Assembly: GCA_035276475.1 (NCBI GenBank)
Contig: DATELQ010000162.1
Span: 1 to 64,000, forward strand
Direction of reading: 5' to 3'
Source of the DNA: DATDFB01 sp035276475
GTDB taxonomy: Bacteria > Acidobacteriota > Thermoanaerobaculia > Gp7-AA8
Length of the DNA: 64,000 bases
Shown here: positions 15,682-24,466 of the stretch, piece after piece
How positions within the stretch are numbered: position 1 is the first letter of the stretch
How the letters are laid out: each line of letters opens with the position of its first letter
The notes under the pieces: model-generated
Told to the model about the DNA's origin: nothing
The model's database searches: none
Seen by the model: the letters and a program-made list of their open reading frames with translations, nothing else
Position numbers and translations under genes: made by a program

Positions 15682-17193
15682 GTCCTCTTCTGGCTCCTCG
15701 TCGCCGCCAGCGCTGTCCTTCGCGCCGTCGCCTTCTTCCGCTACCGCTTCGACTCCGACGAGCCGCAGCACCTCCACGTTGCCTGGGGGTGGGGGGCGGG
15801 CCTCCTTCCCTACCGCGACTTCTTCGACAACCACGCCCCCCTCTTCCACATCGCCACCGCCCCGATTCTCGGGTGGGTGGGGGAGCGGGAGAATGTCCTC
15901 CACTTCATGCGGGCGCCGATGCTCGTGCTCTTCGCGGTCGTGATCTGGGCGACGTACGTGCTCGGCAAGCGGCTGTACGGGAGCGAAACGGCGAGGTGGG
16001 CGGCGCTCATGCTCTCGCTCCTGCCGCCGTTCTTTCTGAAGTCGCTCGAGTACCGCACCGACAACCTCTGGGTTGCGCTGTGGATGATCGCAGTGGTCGT
16101 GCTGACGGGCGGCGACTTCACCGTCGCGAGGGGCTTCGCCGTGGGCGTCATCCTCGGCTTCGCCATGGCAACGTCGATGAAGACCTCGCTGCTGCTGATC
16201 ACGCTCGGCATCGCGGCGATCACAACAATCGTCATGAAGAAGCGGCCGGCGCGGGTGGGCGGGGTGGTGGCGATGCTGGTCGGTACCGCGATCGTGCCCA
16301 CCATCCTCGCGCTCTACTTCATTCGAAAAGGCGCGTGGGACAACCTCGTCTACTGCAACTTCACCTTCAACTCCGCCATCGAGGCGACGCGCACGACCGC
16401 CGCGATCTGGGGGCCGCGCATCGCCTATCTCCCGCTGATGATCATCGCCCTCCGCATCGCCTGGCGGAAAAGAGGGGCAAGGGACGATCGATTCTTCTGG
16501 GCCATGGCAACGGCGGCGTTCTTCCTGACCCTTGGCGGGTTCTGGATCCTGATCTCGCCGAGGGATTACCTCCCCTTCCTCCCGATGATCTCCATCTTCG
16601 CCGTCGCCGCCATCGGCAAACGCACGTGGGCGCTCGCCGCCCTCGCCGTCATCTTCATCGCCTTTATCGCGAAAGAGACGAGAGGCTTCCGGGACCAGAC
16701 GAAGGAAGAGATCACCATGATCCGGCAGGTCCTGCGCCTCACCAGACCCGGAGAGCCCCTCATGGACATCAAGGGCGAGACCATCTTCCGCCCCCGCCCG
16801 AGCTATCACATCTACGAATTCATCACCCGCAACCTGATGATCCGCGGGATGCTGAACGACACCATCGCCGAGGACGTCATAAGGAAGCGCTGCTACGTCG
16901 CGCAGGCCGACGGCGAGTTCTGGCCGCCCCGCGCCCGCGCCTTCCTCAGCGCCAACTTCCTCGACCTCGGCCGCCTGCGCGCGGCCGGGCAGTGGATCAA
17001 ACCCGACGGATCGTTTACCATCGCCATTCCTGGAGAGTATGTGATCGTGTCGCGCGACGGCGTCGTCCAGCCGAAGGCCCCGCTCGCTGCGGGGAGCTAT
17101 CGGGTGAATACAAACCAGCGCCTGGCGGTTGTTTGGGCACCGGCGATCGAGCGCGGCCTATCCCCATTCCGCCTCCAGGACCGGGACTTCTGA
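15682..17193 (+). CDS. GT39/ArnT-like membrane glycosyltransferase, start codon missing or atypical
   Basis: In this frame the coding signal begins at the very end of tRNA-Arg: VLFWLLVAASAVLRAVAFF (TM1), then FDSDEPQHLHVAWGW and YRDFFDNHAPLFH, the catalytic DE and YxDFxxxH loops of GT-C enzymes (GT39/83). About eight further TM segments follow to ~residue 340, then a soluble tail. The lipid-linked sugar donor and acceptor are unknown. No ATG, GTG or TTG occurs in frame before GTG 15877, which would delete the catalytic loop; the only ATG (15680) is out of frame by one base. Either one base has been lost, the start is unusual, or the gene was truncated at the tRNA. It ends in an ATGA overlap with the deacetylase gene. 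Confidence 0.72.
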   Translation, partial: VLFWLLVAASAVLRAVAFFRYRFDSDEPQHLHVAWGWGAGLLPYRDFFDNHAPLFHIATAPILGWVGERENVLHFMRAPMLVLFAVVIWATYVLGKRLYGSETARWAALMLSLLPPFFLKSLEYRTDNLWVALWMIAVVVLTGGDFTVARGFAVGVILGFAMATSMKTSLLLITLGIAAITTIVMKKRPARVGGVVAMLVGTAIVPTILALYFIRKGAWDNLVYCNFTFNSAIEATRTTAAIWGPRIAYLPLMIIALRIAWRKRGARDDRFFWAMATAAFFLTLGGFWILISPRDYLPFLPMISIFAVAAIGKRTWALAALAVIFIAFIAKETRGFRDQTKEEITMIRQVLRLTRPGEPLMDIKGETIFRPRPSYHIYEFITRNLMIRGMLNDTIAEDVIRKRCYVAQADGEFWPPRARAFLSANFLDLGRLRAAGQWIKPDGSFTIAIPGEYVIVSRDGVVQPKAPLAAGSYRVNTNQRLAVVWAPAIERGLSPFRLQDRDF

Positions 17194-18002
17194 TGACCGA
17201 CGCACCGACGCTCGACCGCACGCTCATCGTGGCGCCGCATCCCGACGACGACGCCATCGGCGCCGGCGGGTTGATCCAGCGCGCCGTCGCCAGCGGCGCT
17301 CGCGTCCGCGTCGTCTTCGCCACCGACGGCGAGAGCAACGCCTGGCCGCAGCGCTACATGCACAAGAAGCTGCTCATCCGCAAGGATGACCGCGCGCGTT
17401 GGGGCGCGATGCGCCGCGAGGAAGCGTGCGAAGCGCTGGCGCGGCTCGGCGTCGAACGCGACGCCGCGCGTTTCCTCGGTTTTCCCGACCAAAAAATCGC
17501 CGTTCTCGCGCGCGCCGGCTGCCCGAAAGTGCTCGACGCCCTGCGCGCCGTCATCGACGACTTCCAGCCGACCCTCATCGTCTCGCCGTCGTCGCGCGAC
17601 CTCCACGCCGACCACCGCGCCCTCGCCTGGTTCCTCCATCGCGCTGCGGGCGAGACCCCGATCGTCACCTACATCGTCCACGGCGATCCTGACGCCGAGC
17701 GCACGGCCGTCCGCCTTGCCCTCACGCCGCGCGAGCAGCTATGGAAGCGGCAGGCCATCGAGTGCCACAAGTCGCAGCTTCTCCTGAGCCGCGATCGCTT
17801 CCTCTCCTACGCGCGCCCCGTCGAGTCGTTCTACGCCGCAGAGCACGACGCCGTCAGCGTCGACACGCGCCCGCAGGAATGGATGCGTGCCCTGCGCCAC
17901 GCTGGCCGCGTCCTCTTCGGCACGTACGACGCCGGCGACTCAAGTGTACAGCCCGCCGCTGACGTTCAGGACGGTGCCGGTGATGTAGCCGGCCTGCTCT
18001 GA
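17193..18002 (+). CDS. PIG-L family (LmbE-like) N-deacetylase
   Basis: 269 residues. APHPDDDAIGAGG near residues 14-26 and LHADHRALAW near ~132-141 are the two zinc-binding motifs of the LmbE/PIG-L fold. Members remove acetyl groups from N-acetylglucosaminyl lipids or related amino sugars. The ATG shares bases with the glycosyltransferase stop (TGATG), so both probably work on the same envelope glycan or glycolipid; that link is inferred. The 3' end overlaps the convergent fabG by 63 bases, so the last ~20 residues are poorly constrained. Confidence 0.88.
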   Translation: MTDAPTLDRTLIVAPHPDDDAIGAGGLIQRAVASGARVRVVFATDGESNAWPQRYMHKKLLIRKDDRARWGAMRREEACEALARLGVERDAARFLGFPDQKIAVLARAGCPKVLDALRAVIDDFQPTLIVSPSSRDLHADHRALAWFLHRAAGETPIVTYIVHGDPDAERTAVRLALTPREQLWKRQAIECHKSQLLLSRDRFLSYARPVESFYAAEHDAVSVDTRPQEWMRALRHAGRVLFGTYDAGDSSVQPAADVQDGAGDVAGLL

Positions 18003-18680
18003 GGCGAGAAACACCGTCGCGTAGGCGATGTCGTCCGTCGTGCCGAGGCGCTTCAGCGCGATTCGCTCTTCGAGCGCCTTGCGCGCCTCCGCCGTCATCG
18101 CATCCGTCATCGCCGTCGAGACGAAGCCCGGCGCGATCGCGTTCACCGTCACGCTGCGCGAGCCGATCTCCAGTGCCAGCGCCTTCGTGAAACCGATCAG
18201 CGCCGCCTTCGACGCCGCGTAGTTCGCCTGGCCGACGTTTCCCATCAGCCCGACCACCGAGGAGATGTTGATCACGCGGCCCCAGCGCGCGCGGATCATC
18301 TTCTTCACCACTTCCTGAGTGATGTGAAACGCCGAGTCGAGGTTCGTGCGCAGCACGCTCGTCCACGCCTCGGGCTTCATGCGGATGAAGAGGTCGTCGG
18401 CGGTGATGCCGGCGTTGTTGACGAGAATGTCGATCGGCTGCTGCTCGAGCAGGGCCTTGACGCGGTCGCGGACGTCGGCGGCGGTGATGTCGAGCTCGAC
18501 GCCGGTGGCCAGCCCGCCGTTGTCGACGATGTTCTTCGCCACCTCGTTCACGGCGGCGGCGCTACGCGCGGCGCAGAGCACGTGCGCGCCCGTCTCCGCG
18601 AGGCGCAGCGCGATCGTGGCGCCGATGCCGCGCGAGGCGCCGGTGACGAGCGCGGTCTTCCCGGTGAGGTCGATTTTCAT
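17940..18680 (-). CDS. fabG: 3-oxoacyl-[ACP] reductase
   Basis: 246 residues, the usual FabG length. TGASRGIGA is the NADP(H) Rossmann loop, NNAG follows, and Ser (NISSVVG) with Tyr-Lys (YAASK) complete the short-chain dehydrogenase catalytic set. NAIAPGF and a C-terminal NVSGGL tail are typical of FabG. It reduces 3-ketoacyl-ACP in fatty-acid elongation. ATG 18678-18680 overlaps the end of fabD by 4 bases, so the two are translationally coupled. Confidence 0.95.
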   Translation of the reverse strand: MKIDLTGKTALVTGASRGIGATIALRLAETGAHVLCAARSAAAVNEVAKNIVDNGGLATGVELDITAADVRDRVKALLEQQPIDILVNNAGITADDLFIRMKPEAWTSVLRTNLDSAFHITQEVVKKMIRARWGRVINISSVVGLMGNVGQANYAASKAALIGFTKALALEIGSRSVTVNAIAPGFVSTAMTDAMTAEARKALEERIALKRLGTTDDIAYATVFLASEQAGYITGTVLNVSGGLYT

Positions 18681-19606
18681 TTTGCGAATGCCTCGATCGA
18701 TGCGACGTCGGAGACGTTGACCAGCTCCACCGACGCGTCGATGCGCTTGATCAGCCCCGTGAGGACGTTGCCCGGCCCGACCTCGACGAAGCGCTTCACG
18801 CCCATCGAGATCATCTTCTGCACCGACTCCACCCACCGCACCGGCGACGCCACCTGCCGCAGCAGCGCGTTGCGCACCGCCGTGGCGGTGCCGATCGGCG
18901 AGGCGTCGACGTTCGAGACGAGCGCCACCCAGAGGTCCTTGAACGGCGCGTCGTCGAGCAGCGGCCGCAGGCGCTCCGCCGCCGGCTCCATCAGCGCGCA
19001 GTGGAACGGCGCGGAGACCGGCAGCGGCAGCGCGCGGCGCACGCCGCGTTTTTTCGCCACGTCGATGGCGCGCTCGATGCCGCTCTTCGTCCCGGCGATG
19101 ACGATCTGTCCCGGCGCGTTAATGTTCGCGACGGAGACGATCTCGCCCTGCGCCGCTTCCTCGCAGATGGCGCGCGCATCGTCGACCGACGGCCCGATCA
19201 GCGCGGCCATACCGCCACTGCCAACCGGCACGGCTTCCTGCATGAACCGCCCACGCATGCGCACGATCTTCGCCGCCTCGGCTGGAGTCAATCCGCCGAC
19301 GCTGACGATCGCGCTGTACTCGCCGAGGGAGTGGCCGGCGACGACGTCGCGCCGCGTCAGGCCGAGCTCTTCGAGCACGGCGTGGATCGCCGACGACACC
19401 GCCAGGATGGCCGGCTGCGTGTTCTCCGTCAGCTTCAGCTGGTCGTCGGGGCCTTCGAAGCAGAGCTTCGAGATCTCGATTCCGAGAGCCTCGTCGATGT
19501 CGTGGAAGACCTTGCGCGCGGCGGGATAGGCCTCGTAGACGTCCTTTCCCATGCCGGCGTACTGGCTACCCTGTCCGGGGAAGACGAACGCGGTCTCATG
19601 CTCCAT
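18677..19606 (-). CDS. fabD: Malonyl-CoA:ACP transacylase
   Basis: 309 residues. FVFPGQGSQYAGMG opens the acyltransferase fold, GHSLGEYSA holds the nucleophilic Ser, the substrate Arg is in RMRGRFMQEA, and the catalytic His is in PVSAPFHCALM. The enzyme loads malonyl groups onto ACP for chain initiation, matching its neighbour fabG. ATG 19604-19606 was chosen; TATGAT lies 10 bases upstream and there is no Shine-Dalgarno, suggesting a leaderless message. It diverges from the propeller gene at 19676. Confidence 0.95.
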   Translation of the reverse strand: MEHETAFVFPGQGSQYAGMGKDVYEAYPAARKVFHDIDEALGIEISKLCFEGPDDQLKLTENTQPAILAVSSAIHAVLEELGLTRRDVVAGHSLGEYSAIVSVGGLTPAEAAKIVRMRGRFMQEAVPVGSGGMAALIGPSVDDARAICEEAAQGEIVSVANINAPGQIVIAGTKSGIERAIDVAKKRGVRRALPLPVSAPFHCALMEPAAERLRPLLDDAPFKDLWVALVSNVDASPIGTATAVRNALLRQVASPVRWVESVQKMISMGVKRFVEVGPGNVLTGLIKRIDASVELVNVSDVASIEAFAK

Positions 19607-19616
19607 GCGAGCGCGA

Positions 19617-19622
19617 ATCATA
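19617..19622 (-). promoter_or_regulatory. Putative -10 box (TATGAT) for fabD-fabG
   Basis: On the minus strand TATGAT ends 10 bases before the fabD ATG, so transcription should begin at or within a few bases of the start codon. No -35 of good quality was recognised. Confidence 0.5.
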
Positions 19623-19675
19623 CACATGGACGCGGCGTCGGCGAACGCCGTATCCTGTCGCGAAGGTCCGGTCCA

Positions 19676-21769
19676 ATGCCCCGCATCGCATCCCTTTTCG
19701 CCGCGCTCTTCGTCTGCTCGGGTCTCGCCGCCGCCGAGAACGTCACGCCGGAGATGCCGGCGTCCGAGCTCCATCTCGCGCCCGACGCGTTGACGACCTG
19801 CAGCGTCATCGCGACCGCGCCGAAAGCGTACGCGGTCTGTTCGAAGGCCGGCGTGTCGAGTAGCCGCATGAATCTCGACGTCGACGGCCGGCCGCTCCTC
19901 GCCACGCGCGTACCGTACGCGCCCGACTACAACGCCATCGACGCCGGCGGCACGCAGTTCACCACCGAGACTGCGGGCAACGCGCTCTTCATCCGCCGCG
20001 TCGGCGGCAGCGCGGCCGCGCGCATCGACGGCGTGACGACGCGCGCCACGCTGACGTGGAACGGCGGCGATCTGCTGCTGGCGACGTGGAAGAGCGCGGA
20101 CAAGCTGATGGGGGCGCTCGTCGATACCGAGCTTCACATCGCCGCCGGCCCGATCACGATCCTGGCGGCGGCGCCGTCGTCGTGGTGGTGGACCGTGAGC
20201 GCCGGCGGCGGCTTCATGAGCATCGGCCGCAGCGGCGTCATCGACGAAGTCCCGTCTGCCGCCGTCGTCGATCCGCAGGGCAATGTGCGCGCGGTCGCGC
20301 TGCCGACGACGTTCGTCAAGACGCAGACGATCGTCAGCAGCGGCAACGATTATCTGTACGTGTGGCAGCGCGATCAGCAGGCGCTGATGGCGCAGCGTTA
20401 CGCCCCGTCGGGCGACGCGGCCGGCGGCCCGATCGTCGTCGGCGAGGCCGGCACCGGCGGCTTCGTCAGCCTAACCTCGGCGATCTGGACCGGCAGCGAC
20501 TACATGCTCGGGTGGACCAACGGCAGCTTCGGCACGCCGTGGCTGCGCATGCTCGGCGGACCGGCGCAAGTGCTCAGCGGCCGGCACGGCTATCCCTGGC
20601 TCAGTGCCGGGCCGGCCGGTCTTTTTCTGATGCTCGGCTGGACCGGCTCGCAGACGATCCGCCGCCTCGACACGAACGGTCCCGAGTACGACCTCTCCTA
20701 CGGCGTCGTCAGCCAGACGCTCGGGGCGATGTCGATGGACGGCCCCGAGACCGCCGTGGTGTGGACCGAAGGGAACGAAGTGCGCTTCGGCCGCGTCAGC
20801 GCCGACGGCTCGCACCTCGACAGCGCCGGCGTCGTGCTGCCCGTCGACCGCGCTGACGTCACGCCGGCGATTGCGTTCGACGGCCTGAACTACCTCATTG
20901 TCTGGGCCTCCGGCGCGCGCATCAACGGCGTCTTCGTCGGCCGCAACGGCAGCGTCGTCGGCAACGCGTTCCTCATCGCCGAGGAGCTGAAGGCGCCGGG
21001 CACACCGTTCGTCAGTTGGAGCGGCACGAACTTCATCGTGACGTGGAGGAGCAGCGTGCAGCGCCAGGGCGCAGGCGCGACGGTGACGACGTCGGGCGTC
21101 GTCACGCCGATCGCGTTCGGCACGTTCGCGGAGGATCCGACGACGAGCGGCGGGCCGCATCCGATCGTCGTCTTCATGACGTGGGACAACAACACGCCCG
21201 AGGTTTACTCGGCCATCGTCGGCGCGTTCCTCGACCAGGGAAGCGTCCCGTTCGAGATCAGCAACGACACGCCGAGCAACCTGCTGCGGCAACCGAGCCA
21301 GGCGCGCGTGGCCTCGAACGGCCGCGACTACCTCGTTACATGGGTCGTGAAACGCGGTTTCTACAGCGAGGCCTGGGTCGCGCGCGTCGATGACCGCGGA
21401 CGCCGCAAGGGACAGCCGTTCGCCGTCGCGCTGGCCGACAAGTCGTCGTACGGCACGCAAGCCATCCCGCTCTTCGACGGCACCGACTACTGCCTGGCCG
21501 TCAGCGGCGACGCGAGCATGCCGCTGTACGTCGCGCGCGTCGACGACGCCGCGTTCGCGTGCGGCTGCCTGACCGAGAAGATCGCCGTGCCGCTCGACTT
21601 CAAGCTCCGCGAGCAGCCGCGCCTCTTCGCTGCGGCGGCCTCGAAGGACGCCATCGCAATCGCGTACGAGCGTCCGTTCACCGGCGACGCCGCGTACGGC
21701 CGGGAGACGCGGGTCATGATCCGATTCCTGCGCACGCCGCCGGCGCCGCGGCGACGGGCGGCGCGCTAG
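19676..21769 (+). CDS. Secreted propeller-like protein, paralogue A
   Basis: 697 residues with a signal peptide (MPRIASLFAALFVCSGLAAA). The remainder is repetitive beta structure with recurring S/DG-x-D/N-Y-L-V-x-W motifs (GNDYLYVWQ, GSDYMLGWT, GLNYLIVWA, GRDYLVTWV), typical of a 6-8 bladed integrin/FG-GAP-like propeller. It ends in a basic tail (TPPAPRRRAAR), as do two downstream paralogues. No catalytic motif was seen. ATG 19676 gives the signal peptide; longer in-frame readings lack it. It may be a surface adhesin or cargo-binding protein, which is inference. Confidence 0.82.
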   Translation: MPRIASLFAALFVCSGLAAAENVTPEMPASELHLAPDALTTCSVIATAPKAYAVCSKAGVSSSRMNLDVDGRPLLATRVPYAPDYNAIDAGGTQFTTETAGNALFIRRVGGSAAARIDGVTTRATLTWNGGDLLLATWKSADKLMGALVDTELHIAAGPITILAAAPSSWWWTVSAGGGFMSIGRSGVIDEVPSAAVVDPQGNVRAVALPTTFVKTQTIVSSGNDYLYVWQRDQQALMAQRYAPSGDAAGGPIVVGEAGTGGFVSLTSAIWTGSDYMLGWTNGSFGTPWLRMLGGPAQVLSGRHGYPWLSAGPAGLFLMLGWTGSQTIRRLDTNGPEYDLSYGVVSQTLGAMSMDGPETAVVWTEGNEVRFGRVSADGSHLDSAGVVLPVDRADVTPAIAFDGLNYLIVWASGARINGVFVGRNGSVVGNAFLIAEELKAPGTPFVSWSGTNFIVTWRSSVQRQGAGATVTTSGVVTPIAFGTFAEDPTTSGGPHPIVVFMTWDNNTPEVYSAIVGAFLDQGSVPFEISNDTPSNLLRQPSQARVASNGRDYLVTWVVKRGFYSEAWVARVDDRGRRKGQPFAVALADKSSYGTQAIPLFDGTDYCLAVSGDASMPLYVARVDDAAFACGCLTEKIAVPLDFKLREQPRLFAAAASKDAIAIAYERPFTGDAAYGRETRVMIRFLRTPPAPRRRAAR

Positions 21770-21780
21770 AATCGCCACGC

Positions 21781-22338
21781 GTGTCCGACGCCCGCGAACA
21801 ACTGATCCGCCAGCTCCGGGGCGCCTACTCCGGCGAGCTCGCCGCCGGCTACGCCTATCGCGGTCACTGGCACAGCGTGCGCGACGCCGCGCAGCGCGAG
21901 CGCATCCGGATCATCGAAGCCGAGGAGTGGCATCACCGCGAGCTCGTCGGCGCGATGCTCCGCGACCTCGGCGCGCGCCCGAGCCGCAAGCGCGAAGTCA
22001 TCTTCTACTGCATCGGAAAATTCATCGCCTTCCTCTGCCACATCGGCGGCTGGTTCATCCCGATGTACGGCGCCGGCCGGCTCGAGGTGAACAACATCGT
22101 CGAGTACGAGGACGCGGCCGTCTACGCGCGCGACTGCGGGCACGAGGAAATGATCGACTGCATCCTCGAGATGGCCGCGACGGAGTGGGAGCACGAGAAG
22201 TTTTTCCGGGAGACGATCGCCGGCCACTGGATGTTGCGGCTGTTCAAGCTGTGGGAGCCGCCGCCGCCGAAGCAGACGATTCGCGGTACCATGCCTGCCG
22301 AGGTCCCCCAATGCTCCGTCCCCGCTTCGCGCTCGTAG
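21781..22338 (+). CDS. Coq7-like ferritin-fold di-iron protein
   Basis: 185 residues. Two E...ExxH half-motifs are visible: SGELAAGYAY with EAEEWHHRE, and VEYEDAAVYA with EWEHEKFF, the complete di-iron ligand set of the ferritin-like/DMQ hydroxylase (Coq7) family. A hydrophobic FIAFLCHIGGWFIPMY segment at ~80-95 could dock to the membrane. It may hydroxylate a quinone precursor or another lipid. GTG 21781 follows TAGAAT by 8 bases with no Shine-Dalgarno. The last 28 bases overlap paralogue B, so the C-terminal ~20 residues look like run-on sequence. Confidence 0.8.
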   Translation: MSDAREQLIRQLRGAYSGELAAGYAYRGHWHSVRDAAQRERIRIIEAEEWHHRELVGAMLRDLGARPSRKREVIFYCIGKFIAFLCHIGGWFIPMYGAGRLEVNNIVEYEDAAVYARDCGHEEMIDCILEMAATEWEHEKFFRETIAGHWMLRLFKLWEPPPPKQTIRGTMPAEVPQCSVPASRS

Positions 22339-24410
22339 CGCTGCTCCTGGCGTCGCCGCTGTTTGCCGACATCCTCTCGACCGAGTTCCCGGTTTCGACC
22401 GCGCACTGGCAGCCGGGAGACGTCAACACCGCCAGCGACGTTGCCATCGGCGCGACGCGCAGGTACGAGGCGGTGCAAGACGGCGGGTTGATCTTCGGCA
22501 ACGAGATCACGGCCGAGGGGAAGCCGGACATGAGCACGAGGCGGCTGCTCGGACCCGGCCGTCTACTCGGCACGGCAGCGGTCGGCGACGACTTCTTCAT
22601 CCTCTCCGACGATGCGCAGCGCAACACCCTGACGCTCCGGCGCGCCAGCGATGGGAAAGAGGCGCAGTTCCCCATAGCCACGACCGCCACTCCCGGCGTG
22701 TTCCGATCCGATGGGACGCGACTCTGGTTCGTGTTCAACCGCGTTCCGACGGTCCGCGCCGTCGTCTTCGACACCAACCTCGCGGTCGCCGTGCCGGACT
22801 TTTTAGTGAGGACGGTTGGGACTGTCGTGCCCGGCCAGGGGGCGGCAGCGCGCGGCACGGCCCTCGTCCTTCTCTCCGACAACCCTGGCTCTTCGGCGGG
22901 GACGCAGACGTATTGGACGATCGACATTAGCGGAAAAACGCAGATGGTCTCGGTGACGCCGCCGCCAGCCGGAACGTTCGTCAGCAACGGCAGCGACTAT
23001 CTCTTCGCCTTCACGAGCAAAACAGACTCCATCATCAGCGTTTGGGCGCAGCGCTACTCGCGTGCGGGCCTGCCGACCAGCGATCTCTACCCGATCGTGT
23101 CCGGCGATACCCAGCGCCCGATCGACTCGCCGGTCGTGGCCTCGGACGGCAACGACTACTTCGTCGGCTGGCGCGAGGTCACCGGCTCCGTCGCCGACTT
23201 CTACGTGCAGCGCCTCGGCGCCGGGAGCATCGAGCACATCGCTCGGGACAATTCGTTGTCGAACATCAGCATCGCCGCCGGGCCGGCCGGAGTGCTCGCG
23301 TTTTGGAGCGACGCCGGCGGCAATGCCCTCATGCGCCGCGCCGACGCCGGCGGCCAGTCGAACCCGAAGTTCTACCTGTCGGCGCAGCAGACGTTTCCCT
23401 CCATCGCCAGCGACGGAGTCACGTCGATGATCGCGTGGAACGAGAATGACGTCCGCATCGGCCGCGTCGCCCGCGACGGCACGCTGCTCGACGGCCCCGG
23501 CGTGGTCATCTCGCAATCGGTGCTCCATCCGAAGATCGGCCCGCAGATCTTCTTCGATGGCAACCGCTACATCGTTTTCTGGAGCGACGGATCGCTGATG
23601 GCACGCTACGTCGAGCGCGACGGCAGACCGGCCGGCAACGCCTTCGCCGTCTCGCCGCCCGGCCAGGACGTCGTGGAGCTCAGCGCCGCCTTCGACGGCG
23701 AGCGCTGCCTGCTGATGTGGCGGGATCAACGGTACTACGGCGCCTGGTTCGCGACCATGGACGCCGCCGGCACGGTAACGCCCTCCTCCATCGCGTACTA
23801 CTACTCGCCTGGCTTCGCGATCGCTGCCGGCCCTCACCCTTTCTTCATCTATCCGCAGTTCTCAGTCTCGTACCTCAACGGCGACTTCCTCGATCTCAAA
23901 GGAAGAGGCTTCTCCATTTACGCGTATGTGGGCTGGTCGATGCAGTCTGTTCGCACCGCGTCGAACGGGAGCGACTACGTCGTGACATGGACGCAGTCAC
24001 TGACCGGCTCGACCGGTCACGTGTCGAACGAGATCTGGGCCGCGCGCGTCAGCGCCGATGGAATCGCCGGGCCTCAGATCAGGATCGCCGCGCTCGAGAC
24101 CACCGGCGGCCGGAAGGCAGGGTTGGCCGTGCCGCTCTTCGACGGGAAACACTATCGCGTCGTCTACGCCGCCGCCACGCTGGGCGAAGCGATCCTGAGC
24201 GACGACTCGTTCGTCACCGGACGCTTCGAGCACACTGACGTGGAGTTCGACGCGCTGTCGATCAAGCAGCTCAGCGCGGCCGTCACCGCCGATGGGAGGG
24301 TGCTGGCGTACGACCGCGCGGTGACACAGCCGGCTGGCGACGTGCACAACAACGTCTTCGTCCGCTTCGCACGCGTCCCGCCTCCGCCTCGGCGCCGCGC
24401 CACGAAGTGA
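22311..24410 (+). CDS. Secreted propeller-like protein, paralogue B
   Basis: 699 residues, signal peptide MLRPRFALVALLLASPLFA. It is closely related to the next gene (IASDGVTSMIAWNENDVRIG and GRVARDGTLLDGPG recur) and more distantly to the one at 19676. Repeated Asp/Gly turns and W-containing strands (YFVGWREVTG, YIVFWSDGS, YVVTWTQS) fit a propeller. It ends with the basic tail PPPPRRRATK. It begins inside the 3' end of the Coq7-like gene. Function unknown. Confidence 0.82.
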   Translation: MLRPRFALVALLLASPLFADILSTEFPVSTAHWQPGDVNTASDVAIGATRRYEAVQDGGLIFGNEITAEGKPDMSTRRLLGPGRLLGTAAVGDDFFILSDDAQRNTLTLRRASDGKEAQFPIATTATPGVFRSDGTRLWFVFNRVPTVRAVVFDTNLAVAVPDFLVRTVGTVVPGQGAAARGTALVLLSDNPGSSAGTQTYWTIDISGKTQMVSVTPPPAGTFVSNGSDYLFAFTSKTDSIISVWAQRYSRAGLPTSDLYPIVSGDTQRPIDSPVVASDGNDYFVGWREVTGSVADFYVQRLGAGSIEHIARDNSLSNISIAAGPAGVLAFWSDAGGNALMRRADAGGQSNPKFYLSAQQTFPSIASDGVTSMIAWNENDVRIGRVARDGTLLDGPGVVISQSVLHPKIGPQIFFDGNRYIVFWSDGSLMARYVERDGRPAGNAFAVSPPGQDVVELSAAFDGERCLLMWRDQRYYGAWFATMDAAGTVTPSSIAYYYSPGFAIAAGPHPFFIYPQFSVSYLNGDFLDLKGRGFSIYAYVGWSMQSVRTASNGSDYVVTWTQSLTGSTGHVSNEIWAARVSADGIAGPQIRIAALETTGGRKAGLAVPLFDGKHYRVVYAAATLGEAILSDDSFVTGRFEHTDVEFDALSIKQLSAAVTADGRVLAYDRAVTQPAGDVHNNVFVRFARVPPPPRRRATK

Positions 24411-24466
24411 CTGTGCCGGCGCCGAAGGAGATGATTCGCGGTACCATTTCCGCCGAGGTTCCCCCA

